Notes under the pieces: model-generated
What the model saw: the letters and a program-made list of their open reading frames with translations, nothing else
Databases searched by the model: none
Told to the model about the DNA's origin: nothing
Shown here: positions 27,292 to 36,389 of the stretch, piece after piece
Layout of the letters: each line of letters opens with the position of its first letter
How positions within the stretch are numbered: the stretch's first letter is position 1
Made by a program: the position numbers and the translations under genes
Source: Kordiimonas pumila
Lineage (GTDB): Bacteria; Pseudomonadota; Alphaproteobacteria; Sphingomonadales; Kordiimonadaceae
DNA length: 64,000 bases
Direction: 5' to 3'
Assembly: GCF_015240255.1 (NCBI RefSeq)
Contig: NZ_CP061205.1
Coordinates: 1,137,501-1,201,500 of the forward strand

Positions 27292-29261
27292 TGTGCGGTA
27301 TTGTGGGGCTTGTAAGTGCTGACTTCCCTGCTGGTGAATTGCCGCAAATAATCTCTAATGCCTTATCTGCTATTGGCCATAGGGGGCCTGACGGTTCTGG
27401 TTATGTTGTGGCGGATGATTTTGTTATGGGAACCGTTCGGCTTGCTATTCTGGACCAGAAAGCTGGGATACAGCCCATATCAGATGAAGAGGGCCGGTAC
27501 TGGCTGTGTTATAACGGTGAAGTTTATAATTACCGTGAATTGAAGGCAGAGCTGGAAGAAAAAGGCCACATTTTTAAAACCCAGTGTGATACCGAGGTTG
27601 TACTGCGGGCTTGGATTGAATGGGGAGAAGGCTGTCTGTCTCGTTTTAATGGGGGCTATGCTTTTGCGCTTTATGATCGCCGTACCAAACGAATGGTTTT
27701 GGCGCGGGACAGGTTTGGTAAACGACCGCTATTCTATCACGTTAGGGGGAATGCTCTCTATTTCGCATCCGAAATGAAAGCCTTTTTGGCCATTCCGGGC
27801 TTTGCTTTTGAACAGGATCCGGCACAGCTTGGGTCTATTGTTGCGCAGTGGACGCCCTTGCCAGATCAAACAGGTTTTAAGCATGTTCACAGTTTGCCAA
27901 TGGGTCAGTTTCTATCGTTCCTGAACGGTGAAATAGCATGTCATACATACTATCAGCTTACTTTTGATAGCTCGAGACAAGTTACAAATGAAAAAGACGC
28001 GGTTGAACAAATAAGGGCGGAACTTGATAAGAGTGTTTCCCTGCGCCTTAGAAGTGATGTTGAGGTGGGTGTTTATCTCAGCGGTGGCATCGATTCTGCC
28101 ATTGTTGCGCATTTAGCAAGGCAATATAATAATCATGACCTCTACACGTTTTCTGTAACATTTGAGGACAGTCAGTTTGATGAATCGCTAGAGCAAAACT
28201 TGGTCTCTCAGCACATTGGAACCAAACATCTAGCAAAGCATATCACGTATAAAGATATTGTGGATGCGTTTCCGGATGCTGTTTATCACGCTGAAATTCC
28301 AGCATTCAGAAGTGCCTTTGTGCCCATGTATTTATTGTCTGAATTAACCGCAGAAAATAATATAAAAGTAATTCTAAGCGGTGAGGGGGCAGATGAAGCA
28401 TTTTTAGGATATGACCTGTTTAAAGAAACTATCCTGCGAAGTGAATGGGATGATTTATCCGAGGACTTGCGTAGTGAGCGGCTTAGCAGTTTTTACCCGC
28501 ACCTCGCGCATTACGCAGGCGGCAGTAATGCTGCAGTTGCAGGCCTTTATCAGCAATTTTCCAAAGAAAATATGCCGGGCTTATTTTCACATGAAATTCG
28601 CTTCCAAAATGGCCGCTTTTCTGCACGTCTTATGATGCCAGATGGCGCGCAAGATCCTTTTGCAGACATTATGGGCTTAACACAGTCGAGCGGGGAATTC
28701 GCTTCTATGTCGGCTGTACAAAAAGCGCAGTGGCTTGAATATAAAACATTACTGTCAGGGTATTTGCTATCGACCCAAGGGGAGCGTATGAGCTTATCAC
28801 ACGGCGTTGAAAACCGGTGCCCTTTTCTTGATCTTGCCGTTATTGACGTAGCGGCTGCAACCAACCTGAAGTTTGATAATGGCTTTCGGGAAAAGCGTTT
28901 ACTGAGAGAGGCGTTTCGGGCTGATCTGCCAGCTGAGGTGGTGGATAAAAGGAAGTTTCCTTACCGTGCGCCCGATACCGAGGCCTTTATCGCTGAAAAG
29001 CCAGATTACCTGGACCTTGTTTTGTCAGATTCTGAACTTTCAAAACTACCGTTTATCAACAAGAAGTTCGCAGGCCTTTTGACGAAAAAATTGATAAATA
29101 CTGCGCCGGAAAAAATTTCAACAAAAGAACACCAAACTTTCATGTTCTTGTTGGGTATTGCAATGACAAACCACTTTTTTGTGGAGCGCAGTGGGCGCGG
29201 TGCATCGGGTAAACTTGGTAATCTGCCGCCCTTGCAGAAGGTCGTTGATCTGCGGACTTAG
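27291..29261 (+). CDS. AsnB-like amidotransferase
   Basis: A 656-residue asparagine-synthetase-type protein. The glutaminase domain starts at the nucleophile Cys2 (MCGIVGLV), with HRGPDGSG and CYNGEVYNYREL. The synthetase domain has the PP-loop SGGIDSA near 265 and GEGADEAFLGY. In trans-AT PKS clusters such enzymes convert a carboxylate on an ACP to an amide; in cycloheximide, migrastatin and lactimidomycin-class clusters this makes malonamyl-ACP, the starter of the glutarimide ring. The overlap with the ACP gene and the KS-DH-KR / KS-DH-like modules downstream support that use. It converges with the ECH gene, whose stop overlaps its own. Confidence 0.93.
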   Translation: MCGIVGLVSADFPAGELPQIISNALSAIGHRGPDGSGYVVADDFVMGTVRLAILDQKAGIQPISDEEGRYWLCYNGEVYNYRELKAELEEKGHIFKTQCDTEVVLRAWIEWGEGCLSRFNGGYAFALYDRRTKRMVLARDRFGKRPLFYHVRGNALYFASEMKAFLAIPGFAFEQDPAQLGSIVAQWTPLPDQTGFKHVHSLPMGQFLSFLNGEIACHTYYQLTFDSSRQVTNEKDAVEQIRAELDKSVSLRLRSDVEVGVYLSGGIDSAIVAHLARQYNNHDLYTFSVTFEDSQFDESLEQNLVSQHIGTKHLAKHITYKDIVDAFPDAVYHAEIPAFRSAFVPMYLLSELTAENNIKVILSGEGADEAFLGYDLFKETILRSEWDDLSEDLRSERLSSFYPHLAHYAGGSNAAVAGLYQQFSKENMPGLFSHEIRFQNGRFSARLMMPDGAQDPFADIMGLTQSSGEFASMSAVQKAQWLEYKTLLSGYLLSTQGERMSLSHGVENRCPFLDLAVIDVAAATNLKFDNGFREKRLLREAFRADLPAEVVDKRKFPYRAPDTEAFIAEKPDYLDLVLSDSELSKLPFINKKFAGLLTKKLINTAPEKISTKEHQTFMFLLGIAMTNHFFVERSGRGASGKLGNLPPLQKVVDLRT

Positions 29262-30034
29262 GCTTCCCAAGGGAATTTCAGTTCATCCACATAGCGTTTA
29301 ATATTGGCTTGAATTTTGGCGTCTGAGAACATGCTTTGGTTGGCATCTGTGGCAGGCTTTCTTGTTGCCAGCAAGTCATTGCCGTGAATGCCGTTCATGT
29401 AGCTTTTGTAGGTAGTGATAGCTTGCTTATCCAGCCGTTGAAGTCGGGTAAGGTGTTGGCGAAGCATAAGCGCGGTATTGTCAGATGTTTGATCAACAAG
29501 GTGCCATGAAAGCGCCTCCTGCACATCAATAGTCTTGGTCATTAACGTCATATAATGCGCTTTCTGGCGGCCAACACGGCGTATAAGAAAAGGCAGTACA
29601 CATGCTGGAAAAAGCCCAAACAACATTTCAGAAAGACCAAAGGTTGCCGATGGCCCGGCAAGCACGACATCTGATGCTGCAATAAAGCCAATCCCACCTG
29701 CATTGACCCGGCCTTCAACTAGTGAAATGGAAACAAAAGGGCCAGAAGTCATACGGTGCCATATATCATATAACTGGCCTGCGTCTGGCGCCGCACTACC
29801 GCTGGCCGCGGCATTAAAGTCACCACCTGATGAAAAAGCCTCGCTATTCCCTTCTAGAAGCAGGATAGAAATGCCGTTTTGCGCATCTGCGCAGTAACGG
29901 GTAACGGCATCAAATTCTTCTACAAGCTGCGCATTTATACTGTTTCCGGCCTCTGGCCTGTTGAACTGAATGCTGCAGATTTTTTCATTCACTGTCACAG
30001 CAAGGGTTTCGAAGTTTTGGTGGTCTAACGTCAT
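29258..30034 (-). CDS. Enoyl-CoA hydratase-like ECH1 (beta-branching)
   Basis: A 258-residue crotonase of the PksH type, the dehydratase of HMGS cassettes. Oxyanion-hole segments are AFSSGGDF and NAGGIGFIAASDVVLA. The diagnostic FGLSEMLFGLFPACVLPFLIRR and LVDQTSDNTALMLRQHL match PksH-like ECH1 proteins. It removes water from the HMG-like intermediate formed by HMGS. The last gene of the minus-strand cassette, it has no free ECH2 partner nearby. That role probably falls to the second ECH domain inside PKS module 5. Confidence 0.92.
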   Translation of the reverse strand: MTLDHQNFETLAVTVNEKICSIQFNRPEAGNSINAQLVEEFDAVTRYCADAQNGISILLLEGNSEAFSSGGDFNAAASGSAAPDAGQLYDIWHRMTSGPFVSISLVEGRVNAGGIGFIAASDVVLAGPSATFGLSEMLFGLFPACVLPFLIRRVGRQKAHYMTLMTKTIDVQEALSWHLVDQTSDNTALMLRQHLTRLQRLDKQAITTYKSYMNGIHGNDLLATRKPATDANQSMFSDAKIQANIKRYVDELKFPWEA

Positions 30035-30049
30035 GGGGTGAACCCTTTA

Positions 30050-31279
30050 TTATTGTGCTGCTGTTAAGACGAGTGCTGTATTAATACCGCCGAACCCAAA
30101 GGAAAATTTCAAGGCATTTTTGATAGCATGCTGTTCGGGAACTGTTGAAGTAAACTTTAACCCTGGATCAACGGGTTGATCAAGGTTACGGCACGGGTGA
30201 AGTTTGCCGTACTTCATTTGCAGGAACACGGCTGCGGTCTCTATTGCCCCTGCAGCACTCAAGCTATGACCAATAAGAGATTTAGTCGTATTGATCCACG
30301 CGTGGTCAAGGCCTAATGCCTGATATGTACTCGCTTCGGTTTTATCACCGAGTGGTGTGCCGGTTGCGTGTCCGTTCACATAGTCGATATCTTTATTTGT
30401 CAGGCCCGCTTGCTTTAGGGCAATTTGGGCGGCCTTTTGTTGGCCCATGCTATCAGGCTCCGGCCCGCGGCTGCCATCAGGGACGGCAGCGCCGCCAGCG
30501 ATAAACCCGTAAGGGCTATGAGTGCCATTGCACCGTTCTATAACAAGTGCCGCGCAAGATTCGCCGTATATAAAACCATCACTGTTCTGAGACATTGGAC
30601 GACAAGCCTTTTCGGGGCAGTCTGTATTACTTGCGCCTCCCATCGCCCCCATTGAACGCATTGTATAAAGGTTCATGAGGGAAATATCTTGCAGTGCCCC
30701 AACCGCAATACACACATCAACACGGTCCTCTTGTATGGCCCGCATGGCTTGCAAGATAGCAGCGGCCCCACTTGCTGAGGCAGCGTTGGTGGTTTCACAA
30801 ACACCGCGAATAGGGAAGGTTGATGCCAAAACTGCCGCAATTTCGGTGTCGAGGAATATATGCCCCATTCGAGGGGGGATAAAGGAAGTACGGTCTTGAT
30901 AGGCAGCTATTGCAAGTTCCTGCTCGCGCGCCATTAGGGCCGTGCCGCCAACAACAACACCTATTCTCTCAGGGTCATATTTATCAAGCCCGGCTTCAAG
31001 CCATGCTTCCTGTACAACAGACACGGCAACACGGGCAGATAGGGATAATGTGCGCTCAAGCCTAGCCGGTAAATGAGTTTTTTGTATCTCTGGTATTTCA
31101 ACGCCGATGAAAGGGCTGTGGCCTTCTTGTGTCTCTCTGCCTTCGCGGGATAGATATGAAAAAAGATTGGGAGCTGTATAGAGGGCATCACTAAACGCTT
31201 CTTTGCCAAAGCCTGCACCACAAGCAACACCAATACCGATTACTGCCAGCGGGCTTTTATCCTTCGGATTTTTTAGCAT
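30050..31279 (-). CDS. Decarboxylating ketosynthase of HMGS cassette (Ser-type)
   Basis: A 409-residue FabF-like ketosynthase from ATG 31279, overlapping the ACP gene. The nucleophile Cys is replaced by Ser168 in TNAASASGAA, while both His residues are kept (NGHATGTPLGD, IGHSLSAAG). This change turns a KS into a malonyl-ACP decarboxylase. In beta-branching cassettes it makes acetyl-ACP for HMGS to use. The gene order ACP-KS-ECH after HMGS matches other trans-AT clusters. Confidence 0.93.
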   Translation of the reverse strand: MLKNPKDKSPLAVIGIGVACGAGFGKEAFSDALYTAPNLFSYLSREGRETQEGHSPFIGVEIPEIQKTHLPARLERTLSLSARVAVSVVQEAWLEAGLDKYDPERIGVVVGGTALMAREQELAIAAYQDRTSFIPPRMGHIFLDTEIAAVLASTFPIRGVCETTNAASASGAAAILQAMRAIQEDRVDVCIAVGALQDISLMNLYTMRSMGAMGGASNTDCPEKACRPMSQNSDGFIYGESCAALVIERCNGTHSPYGFIAGGAAVPDGSRGPEPDSMGQQKAAQIALKQAGLTNKDIDYVNGHATGTPLGDKTEASTYQALGLDHAWINTTKSLIGHSLSAAGAIETAAVFLQMKYGKLHPCRNLDQPVDPGLKFTSTVPEQHAIKNALKFSFGFGGINTALVLTAAQ

Positions 31280-31505
31280 GCAATAACTCGGAAAGCTCAC
31301 CAAGGTTTTTAGGCCCGTGAAGGGATGTCATGGGAACAGTAAGGTCCATAGCCTCCAGCGTTGCTATAAGTATCTCTGCTCGCTCCATTGAGTTGATTCC
31401 AATCTCGGTCATGGATGTCTCTGCCGTGATTGGCTGGTCAATCAGTTCTGGAACACATTCATGAATTTCAGAGATTAGAATATTTAAAATGTCTGTTGTG
31501 CTCAC
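31257..31505 (-). CDS. Donor acyl carrier protein of HMGS cassette
   Basis: An 82-residue ACP with the pantetheine Ser39 in EIGINSMERAEIL, a form typical of the donor ACP that carries malonyl then acetyl for HMGS. It sits between HMGS and the decarboxylating KS, overlapping the KS start by 23 bases. It differs from the PKS-bound ACPs, which have G-(L/M/F)-D-S motifs. Confidence 0.92.
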   Translation of the reverse strand: MSTTDILNILISEIHECVPELIDQPITAETSMTEIGINSMERAEILIATLEAMDLTVPMTSLHGPKNLGELSELLHAKKSEG

Positions 31506-31543
31506 TGATTTTCCTTTTGGGTGATGTGGTAGATGACGGGCCG

Positions 31544-32800
31544 TTATACCCAGCGATATTCGCGATGATAGTCTGACACGCCCTCTAATACGAGCCAGTT
31601 TTTACCTGTGCCGTTTGATGATACCCCCGGAATGTTATCAAGACTAATATTGGCGTCTTTGGTGCCAAACCGTAAAGTCTGTTCACCACTAAGCAACCAT
31701 TCATATTCGTCCATGGACAATAGATGACGCTTTTTTAATGCCTGATCAATGTTCATTTTAGCTAAGACTTTTTGGCCATCTGGCGTTACCGTGCCGCTAA
31801 AGAACTCTGAGCAACACCCTGAGCCGTATGAAAAAATCCCGATCCTGAGGGGGGCACTGATAGGCGCGTTATCAATAACACCTGTTAAAGCAACAAAAAT
31901 ACCGCCCCCTGCCGTATTGCCAACTCTGCGACCATACGCGAGGCTGGGCATTAGCCGCTCATTAAAATCGCTTTCAATTTCAGGAGAGGGTGTTTTGTAT
32001 AGTTTGCGCATCAAATGGCGGTGCGCCCCTTTTACCATGCCACCAAAGGGTGTGTGGAAACAGAGGTATTGGAAACTTTTCTTAAAGTCGGCTCCTTCAA
32101 CACGGCGCGCGTAATCAGTATAGGCACCGTTGCAGCAGTCAAGATAGGCCATCAGTGACAAGTCTGCATCTCCGGCTTCTGTGTCTGGGCCGGGTCTGCA
32201 TGTGTCCATAACTTCAAAGGCATGATTACCGTATGCCCCGGGGTCAATCCGGAATATATCGGGCTTGTCAGAAACCAGCATGGCAACAGCCCCCGCGCCA
32301 GATGTCGGCTCTGAATACGCCCATTCTTGCACTGCATTTTTATCGTCTAGGGCAAATCTTGAAATATCAGTGGTAATAACAAGTGCTTTGGCACCCGGCG
32401 ATGTTCCCGACAAAAGAAAATTAAGGGCCATTTGCAGGCCAGCAGCCCCTGAGTAACAAGCTTGCTTGATTTCAAACAACCGGCAATTGGATGGCAGATT
32501 TAAGAGGTTGTGGATATAAGTGCTGATAGACTTGCCAAAATCGATCCCTGATTCAGTACAGGTGACAACCATTTCTATGCGGCTTTTTTCCTCTTCACTT
32601 AAGGCATCAATGATCGGTTTAGCGGCATTAACCGCGAAGCTCACAGGGTCTTCACAGGGAAGGGCAACGGTTTTTTCGTCAATCAACAGATTTTCAAATC
32701 TATTGATTTCAAGGTTTCTGTATTCAGCTAACTTATGAACATCCAGCGAAGCACGCCCGCCGTACAGGTTCATGGCTTCAATGCCAACATTTTGGTGCAT
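31544..32800 (-). CDS. HMG-CoA synthase-like enzyme (HMGS)
   Basis: A 418-residue HMGS from ATG 32800, whose start overlaps the P450 stop (TAATG). The nucleophile is Cys115 in IKQACYSGAAGL. Further signatures are YCNGAY-like CCNGAYTDY, FHTPFGGMVKGAHR and GNTAGGGIF. It adds an acetyl unit from the donor ACP to the beta-keto group of a PKS-bound chain, the first step of beta-branching. The acceptor ACPs should be those with the Trp flag in modules 4 and 5. Confidence 0.95.
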   Translation of the reverse strand: MHQNVGIEAMNLYGGRASLDVHKLAEYRNLEINRFENLLIDEKTVALPCEDPVSFAVNAAKPIIDALSEEEKSRIEMVVTCTESGIDFGKSISTYIHNLLNLPSNCRLFEIKQACYSGAAGLQMALNFLLSGTSPGAKALVITTDISRFALDDKNAVQEWAYSEPTSGAGAVAMLVSDKPDIFRIDPGAYGNHAFEVMDTCRPGPDTEAGDADLSLMAYLDCCNGAYTDYARRVEGADFKKSFQYLCFHTPFGGMVKGAHRHLMRKLYKTPSPEIESDFNERLMPSLAYGRRVGNTAGGGIFVALTGVIDNAPISAPLRIGIFSYGSGCCSEFFSGTVTPDGQKVLAKMNIDQALKKRHLLSMDEYEWLLSGEQTLRFGTKDANISLDNIPGVSSNGTGKNWLVLEGVSDYHREYRWV

Positions 32801-34065
32801 TAGTTCGCCTCTACTTGAATAGGCAGCGAGGCAAGGCCCCGCGCGTTTAATCTGTCCAGCCGCCATTCTGGTTTACCTGCGAACTCAATTTTTGAAAACT
32901 TGTCGAGAATAGAAGAAAAAACGATAGAGGCCTCAAGTCGTGAAAGCGGCGCACCAATACATACATGGGGGCCGCCGCCAAAGGTCTGATGCGGGTTTGG
33001 TGTACGGGTAATATCAAAAACAAAGGGATTTTCATAGCGCCGTGGGTCATAATTTGTGGCGCTAATCATCCCCATGACCATAGCTCCTTCAGGGATTTTT
33101 GTGCCGCCTATCTCACACTCTTTTGCGGCAATACGCAGGATCATGGTGCCGCTTGGTTCAACCCTTAGCATTTCTTCTATCGCTTTATGCATCAGGCTAC
33201 GATCAGCATGTAGTTTTTGCCTTTGATCAGGGTTTTTAAGCAGTAGATACATACCACTCCCAAGGAGGGATACGGTGGTTTCATGGCCTGCAAGCACCAT
33301 TGACATAAGGTTTATCAGCGTTTCTTCTTCTGTCATTGTGCCATTATCTAGTGCTTTAATGGCCATATCCATCAGGCTGTTGCCGTCTTTGTGGCGGCGG
33401 ATAGCTATTTCTTCTTTTAAATATGCTTTGAAATTATTCTGTGCGTCCAGTGCCTCTTCTTTTTGGGCGTCTGTTAGCAGTATGTCGGCTAACCGGATAA
33501 TAGCGGCACTCCAGCGGCCAATTTCCTCGTCAAGAGTGGATGGGATATCAAAGAGGTTACACATAACCCGTAAGGGCAGTGGCCCCGCCACCGCTTTGAC
33601 AAAATCCACAGGTTCACTGACAGGTAGTTGGTTGAGCAACTGGCCACATTCGGCCTCTATCATCGGTGACAGGTTTTTCATCATTTGGGCACGAAAAGCG
33701 GGGGTGTAAACATCGCGCATTCTTTTATGATCAGCGCCGTCATTATTGATTATTTGGGGCTGGTTTCCACTTAGAAGCTCAAAGCCCACAGGGTCTTTTG
33801 CCCGGTACTCTTCTGTGTTCCAGCCGTCTTTCCATAGCCTTGTATCGCGCCGCATATCAGGAGATTTCATGATCTGCTGAAATTCAGCGTGGCCTAGTAT
33901 GAAATATATATCCGAATAGGTGTCATGATGTATGGGCCCCTCTTTCAGTAATTCATGTAATGTTGGAAAAGGGGTTGTAATAAAGGCATGATCAGTGATG
34001 GTGCCCCACCAATCAGTTGTACTGTTCGTGGGGCTATTGCTTGTTTTAATATTTGAAACACTCAT
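32800..34065 (-). CDS. Cytochrome P450
   Basis: A 421-residue bacterial P450. The I-helix is LAGHETTVSLL, the ExxR pair is EEMLRVEP, and the haem loop is FGGGPHVCIGAPL. It resembles P450s that oxidise polyketide or terpenoid products. In this operon it probably tailors the product, for example by hydroxylation; the site is unknown. Electrons could come from the ferredoxin at 11405 or an unlinked partner. It is 14 bases after the TauD-like gene and overlaps HMGS. Confidence 0.95.
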   Translation of the reverse strand: MSVSNIKTSNSPTNSTTDWWGTITDHAFITTPFPTLHELLKEGPIHHDTYSDIYFILGHAEFQQIMKSPDMRRDTRLWKDGWNTEEYRAKDPVGFELLSGNQPQIINNDGADHKRMRDVYTPAFRAQMMKNLSPMIEAECGQLLNQLPVSEPVDFVKAVAGPLPLRVMCNLFDIPSTLDEEIGRWSAAIIRLADILLTDAQKEEALDAQNNFKAYLKEEIAIRRHKDGNSLMDMAIKALDNGTMTEEETLINLMSMVLAGHETTVSLLGSGMYLLLKNPDQRQKLHADRSLMHKAIEEMLRVEPSGTMILRIAAKECEIGGTKIPEGAMVMGMISATNYDPRRYENPFVFDITRTPNPHQTFGGGPHVCIGAPLSRLEASIVFSSILDKFSKIEFAGKPEWRLDRLNARGLASLPIQVEAN

Positions 34066-34079
34066 TGCTCTTTTGTCGC

Positions 34080-35126
34080 CTATTCATCGTCTTTCAAAGG
34101 AAATGGGTGCCAATATTCGCCGTTATGTTCCCCCGGTGCGGCTTCGCGTGTTTTATCCCACTCGCGTGTACTTTGAAGGATAGATATTTCCACTTGTGTA
34201 CGGCGCAAGGCACGCTTGGTTGTTGGGTCAACTAGGCCTCTGCGGTGCATGGTGCCATTGCAGTTCCATATAACCAAATCGCCTTCTTTCCACTCGTGTG
34301 AATAAAGGAAAGGTTCGCGGATGGTTTTGCTGAAAACATCTTTAATGAGGGCATCACTTTTAGCACGCTCGTATCCCACTACGCGGTCCATATCATGGAA
34401 ATTCAGGTACAGGAATTTTTCACCCGTATGAGAGTTTTGTTTCACCAAAGGCTGGCTAACAGGGGCTGTGTTTTCTGGCATGTCGACAAAATCAATTTCA
34501 GGAAAAACCATACAGTGCAGCACCCGCAGGCTTTCATATTTTTCCTGTGCCGCTTTATCAAGTGCAGCAAAGGCCGCTGTTGTATTGGCAAACTGTGTGT
34601 GGCCTTCACGTTCTGGTACAATGACAGGGCTTAGAATGTTGATAACCTCTACATTCATTTTCTCTGTGTCGCCCGTGTGCCAGCAGGATGTGCCGTGCAT
34701 TTTATACTGATCTTTCATGTCCAGTATTACGTTTGGATCATGGTCTGTGTCGCACAGTTCTGGCCCATTTATGAAAAACAGTTGGTTGCCCTTATTCAGA
34801 ATTGGCAATTGGCCAAGCTTGCCCACTCTGCCCACTTGCGCATCTGCTTCTGCGGGCGGTGCCCACGTGTGCAGAGTTTGGTCGCGCTGTTTGCCCAGTG
34901 CTGCTGTAATGGCATCCTGCTGTTCGCCGTCGATATGTTGGTCGCGGATTACAAGTACCAAGTGATGGGCGAGCAGTTCTTGCAAGGTATCAATAACAGC
35001 GTCACTGATAGTACCTGTGAGGTCCAGCCCCCGAATTTCTAGTACAAATGTTTCACTTAATTTCGCGAGTGTTACATTGGCAAACTCGGCGGGCATTCCC
35101 ATTGTACTTGTTTCAGTTTGCAACAT
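34080..35126 (-). CDS. TauD-family Fe(II)/2-oxoglutarate enzyme, H-x-G type
   Basis: A 348-residue TauD/TfdA-like protein from ATG 35126 (a GTG three codons earlier is open); it has GGGG eight bases upstream. The metal motif, usually WHTDxT, reads WHTGDT here: His150 then Gly152 (codon at 34671-34673) in the place of the Asp ligand. The distal His (GTMHRRG) and the 2-oxoglutarate Arg (RALRRTQV) are kept. In SyrB2, WelO5 and BesD the Asp is replaced by Ala or Gly so that chloride can bind, so a halogenase is a real option. A register shift using Asp153, or an unusual hydroxylase, must be excluded. It lies in the tailoring operon beside the P450. Confidence 0.85.
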   Translation of the reverse strand: MLQTETSTMGMPAEFANVTLAKLSETFVLEIRGLDLTGTISDAVIDTLQELLAHHLVLVIRDQHIDGEQQDAITAALGKQRDQTLHTWAPPAEADAQVGRVGKLGQLPILNKGNQLFFINGPELCDTDHDPNVILDMKDQYKMHGTSCWHTGDTEKMNVEVINILSPVIVPEREGHTQFANTTAAFAALDKAAQEKYESLRVLHCMVFPEIDFVDMPENTAPVSQPLVKQNSHTGEKFLYLNFHDMDRVVGYERAKSDALIKDVFSKTIREPFLYSHEWKEGDLVIWNCNGTMHRRGLVDPTTKRALRRTQVEISILQSTREWDKTREAAPGEHNGEYWHPFPLKDDE

Positions 35127-36216
35127 TTTGGGCACCCCTTTTTGTGCTAATGGAATCTTGGCGTTGAATTTTTAATTCGGATAAAGGCTTGAAGTCAGTA
35201 TTTACTATACCGAATAGTTTTTGGTTGCGCGGGTCAAGCCAGCGTATCCCGGAGCCTTTTTCAAAATCAATCGTCGTAACATCTATTTGTATCAGGTTTG
35301 GCGCTTCCACAGCCGTGAAAAAATACTGCAGGTTTGTCAGGTCTGACAGGGAAATCCACCAAGTCGGGTAGCTAGCACCAGAGGTGTACGGCGCACCAAA
35401 AGGCGATGCTGCTGTACGCATTACGGATAAAAGGTGTGACTGGGGAAAGGTGGAAAAGTTGGTTTCAGGTAAAAATTTTGAATAGTAGCTGAGCCTTACA
35501 AAACGATCTTCTGAGGATACGTTTCCGGGTAAAGGTTTGTTGCCCCCGAACGTTTCGTAGTTTTTCAGGTTTTCCACTTGTTCGGTGTAGGGTGGATTAT
35601 TTGTAAGCACAGTATACTGTGCGCCATGTTTAATGGTTTTAATGCCATTCACAAATTCAATGATGGCAGAATCACCGGAGCTATCTTCCATGGCCATATG
35701 GAAACTCATTGGATTGCCGTCTAATATACCGGGCGCAATATGGATATGTTGCATTGCAGCCAAGGCTTCATCAACAGACGCAAAATTATCAAGAATATAC
35801 CTAACCCATCGCAGCGTGTTGATAGCCGGTAAATCTTTTTCATCGTGTACAAAAACTGATCCCTGTAAGTAAAGGGCATGTGCCGCCAGGCCTTTTTCGT
35901 TGATGCCGTCTGTAGCGCCGTCCTCCCAGCTAAAATCCCCTTGCTGCATCAGGTATGTGGAGATGGCGGTTGTGACGCTGCCGTATTTGGATGTCCACGA
36001 ATAGGGATTTTTTTTCTCGCCGCCGTCCATTTTTGTGCCACGTGGGTTAATATAAATCAAGCTACCGAGGGAATGGTACCAGTCAAAAGTGCGCCCAGAC
36101 ATAACGCGCGTATCGTTGATGTTCCATAGTAGGCGGGAACAGGCCTCAACTGTTGGAATTGATAGGCTAATAACGGTAATAAGCGTCAGTATTATTGTTG
36201 AGCGATTGTATTTCAT
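35113..36216 (-). CDS. Periplasmic Ntn-hydrolase, choloylglycine-hydrolase type
   Basis: A 367-residue protein whose signal peptide (MKYNRSTIILTLITVISLSI then PTVEA) would be cut just before Cys26-Ser-Arg, exposing the Cys as the N-terminal nucleophile, as in penicillin V acylase and bile-salt hydrolase. Further family elements are GRTFDWY, GINEKGLAAHAL, VLTNNPPY. It cleaves linear amide bonds outside the cytoplasm. As first gene of the P450/TauD/HMGS operon it may remove an acyl group from a precursor after export, or inactivate the product for self-protection; both are inference. Its stop overlaps the TauD-like gene. Confidence 0.9.
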   Translation of the reverse strand: MKYNRSTIILTLITVISLSIPTVEACSRLLWNINDTRVMSGRTFDWYHSLGSLIYINPRGTKMDGGEKKNPYSWTSKYGSVTTAISTYLMQQGDFSWEDGATDGINEKGLAAHALYLQGSVFVHDEKDLPAINTLRWVRYILDNFASVDEALAAMQHIHIAPGILDGNPMSFHMAMEDSSGDSAIIEFVNGIKTIKHGAQYTVLTNNPPYTEQVENLKNYETFGGNKPLPGNVSSEDRFVRLSYYSKFLPETNFSTFPQSHLLSVMRTAASPFGAPYTSGASYPTWWISLSDLTNLQYFFTAVEAPNLIQIDVTTIDFEKGSGIRWLDPRNQKLFGIVNTDFKPLSELKIQRQDSISTKRGAQNVAN

Positions 36217-36329
36217 AACAAACCTGAGCGTGATAATGGATCGACAATGTTGGGTGGAGAAAGTTCCTTATTCCTTTCCGGCAGTGGAGCATAAAGCCAA
36301 AATGACTTCAATATTTAGTTGTAGTTTTG

Positions 36330-36360
36330 TTTACAGCGAAAGGGATATGTGGATTATAAT
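36330..36360 (+). promoter_or_regulatory. Possible promoter of the metallophosphoesterase gene
   Basis: TTTACA at 36330-36335 and TATAAT at 36355-36360 are separated by 19 bases, longer than ideal. The pair lies 30 bases before the GTG start at 36390 in the divergent interval shared with the Ntn-hydrolase gene. Confidence 0.35.
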
Positions 36361-36389
36361 AACTGTCTTTTTAGTATAAGGCTTGTTTT

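Noticed and set aside
30050-31279. Reading the cassette KS as an active chain-extending ketosynthase
   Set aside because: The nucleophile position is Ser, and the gene sits between the donor ACP and ECH1 of an HMGS cassette, which fits a decarboxylase.
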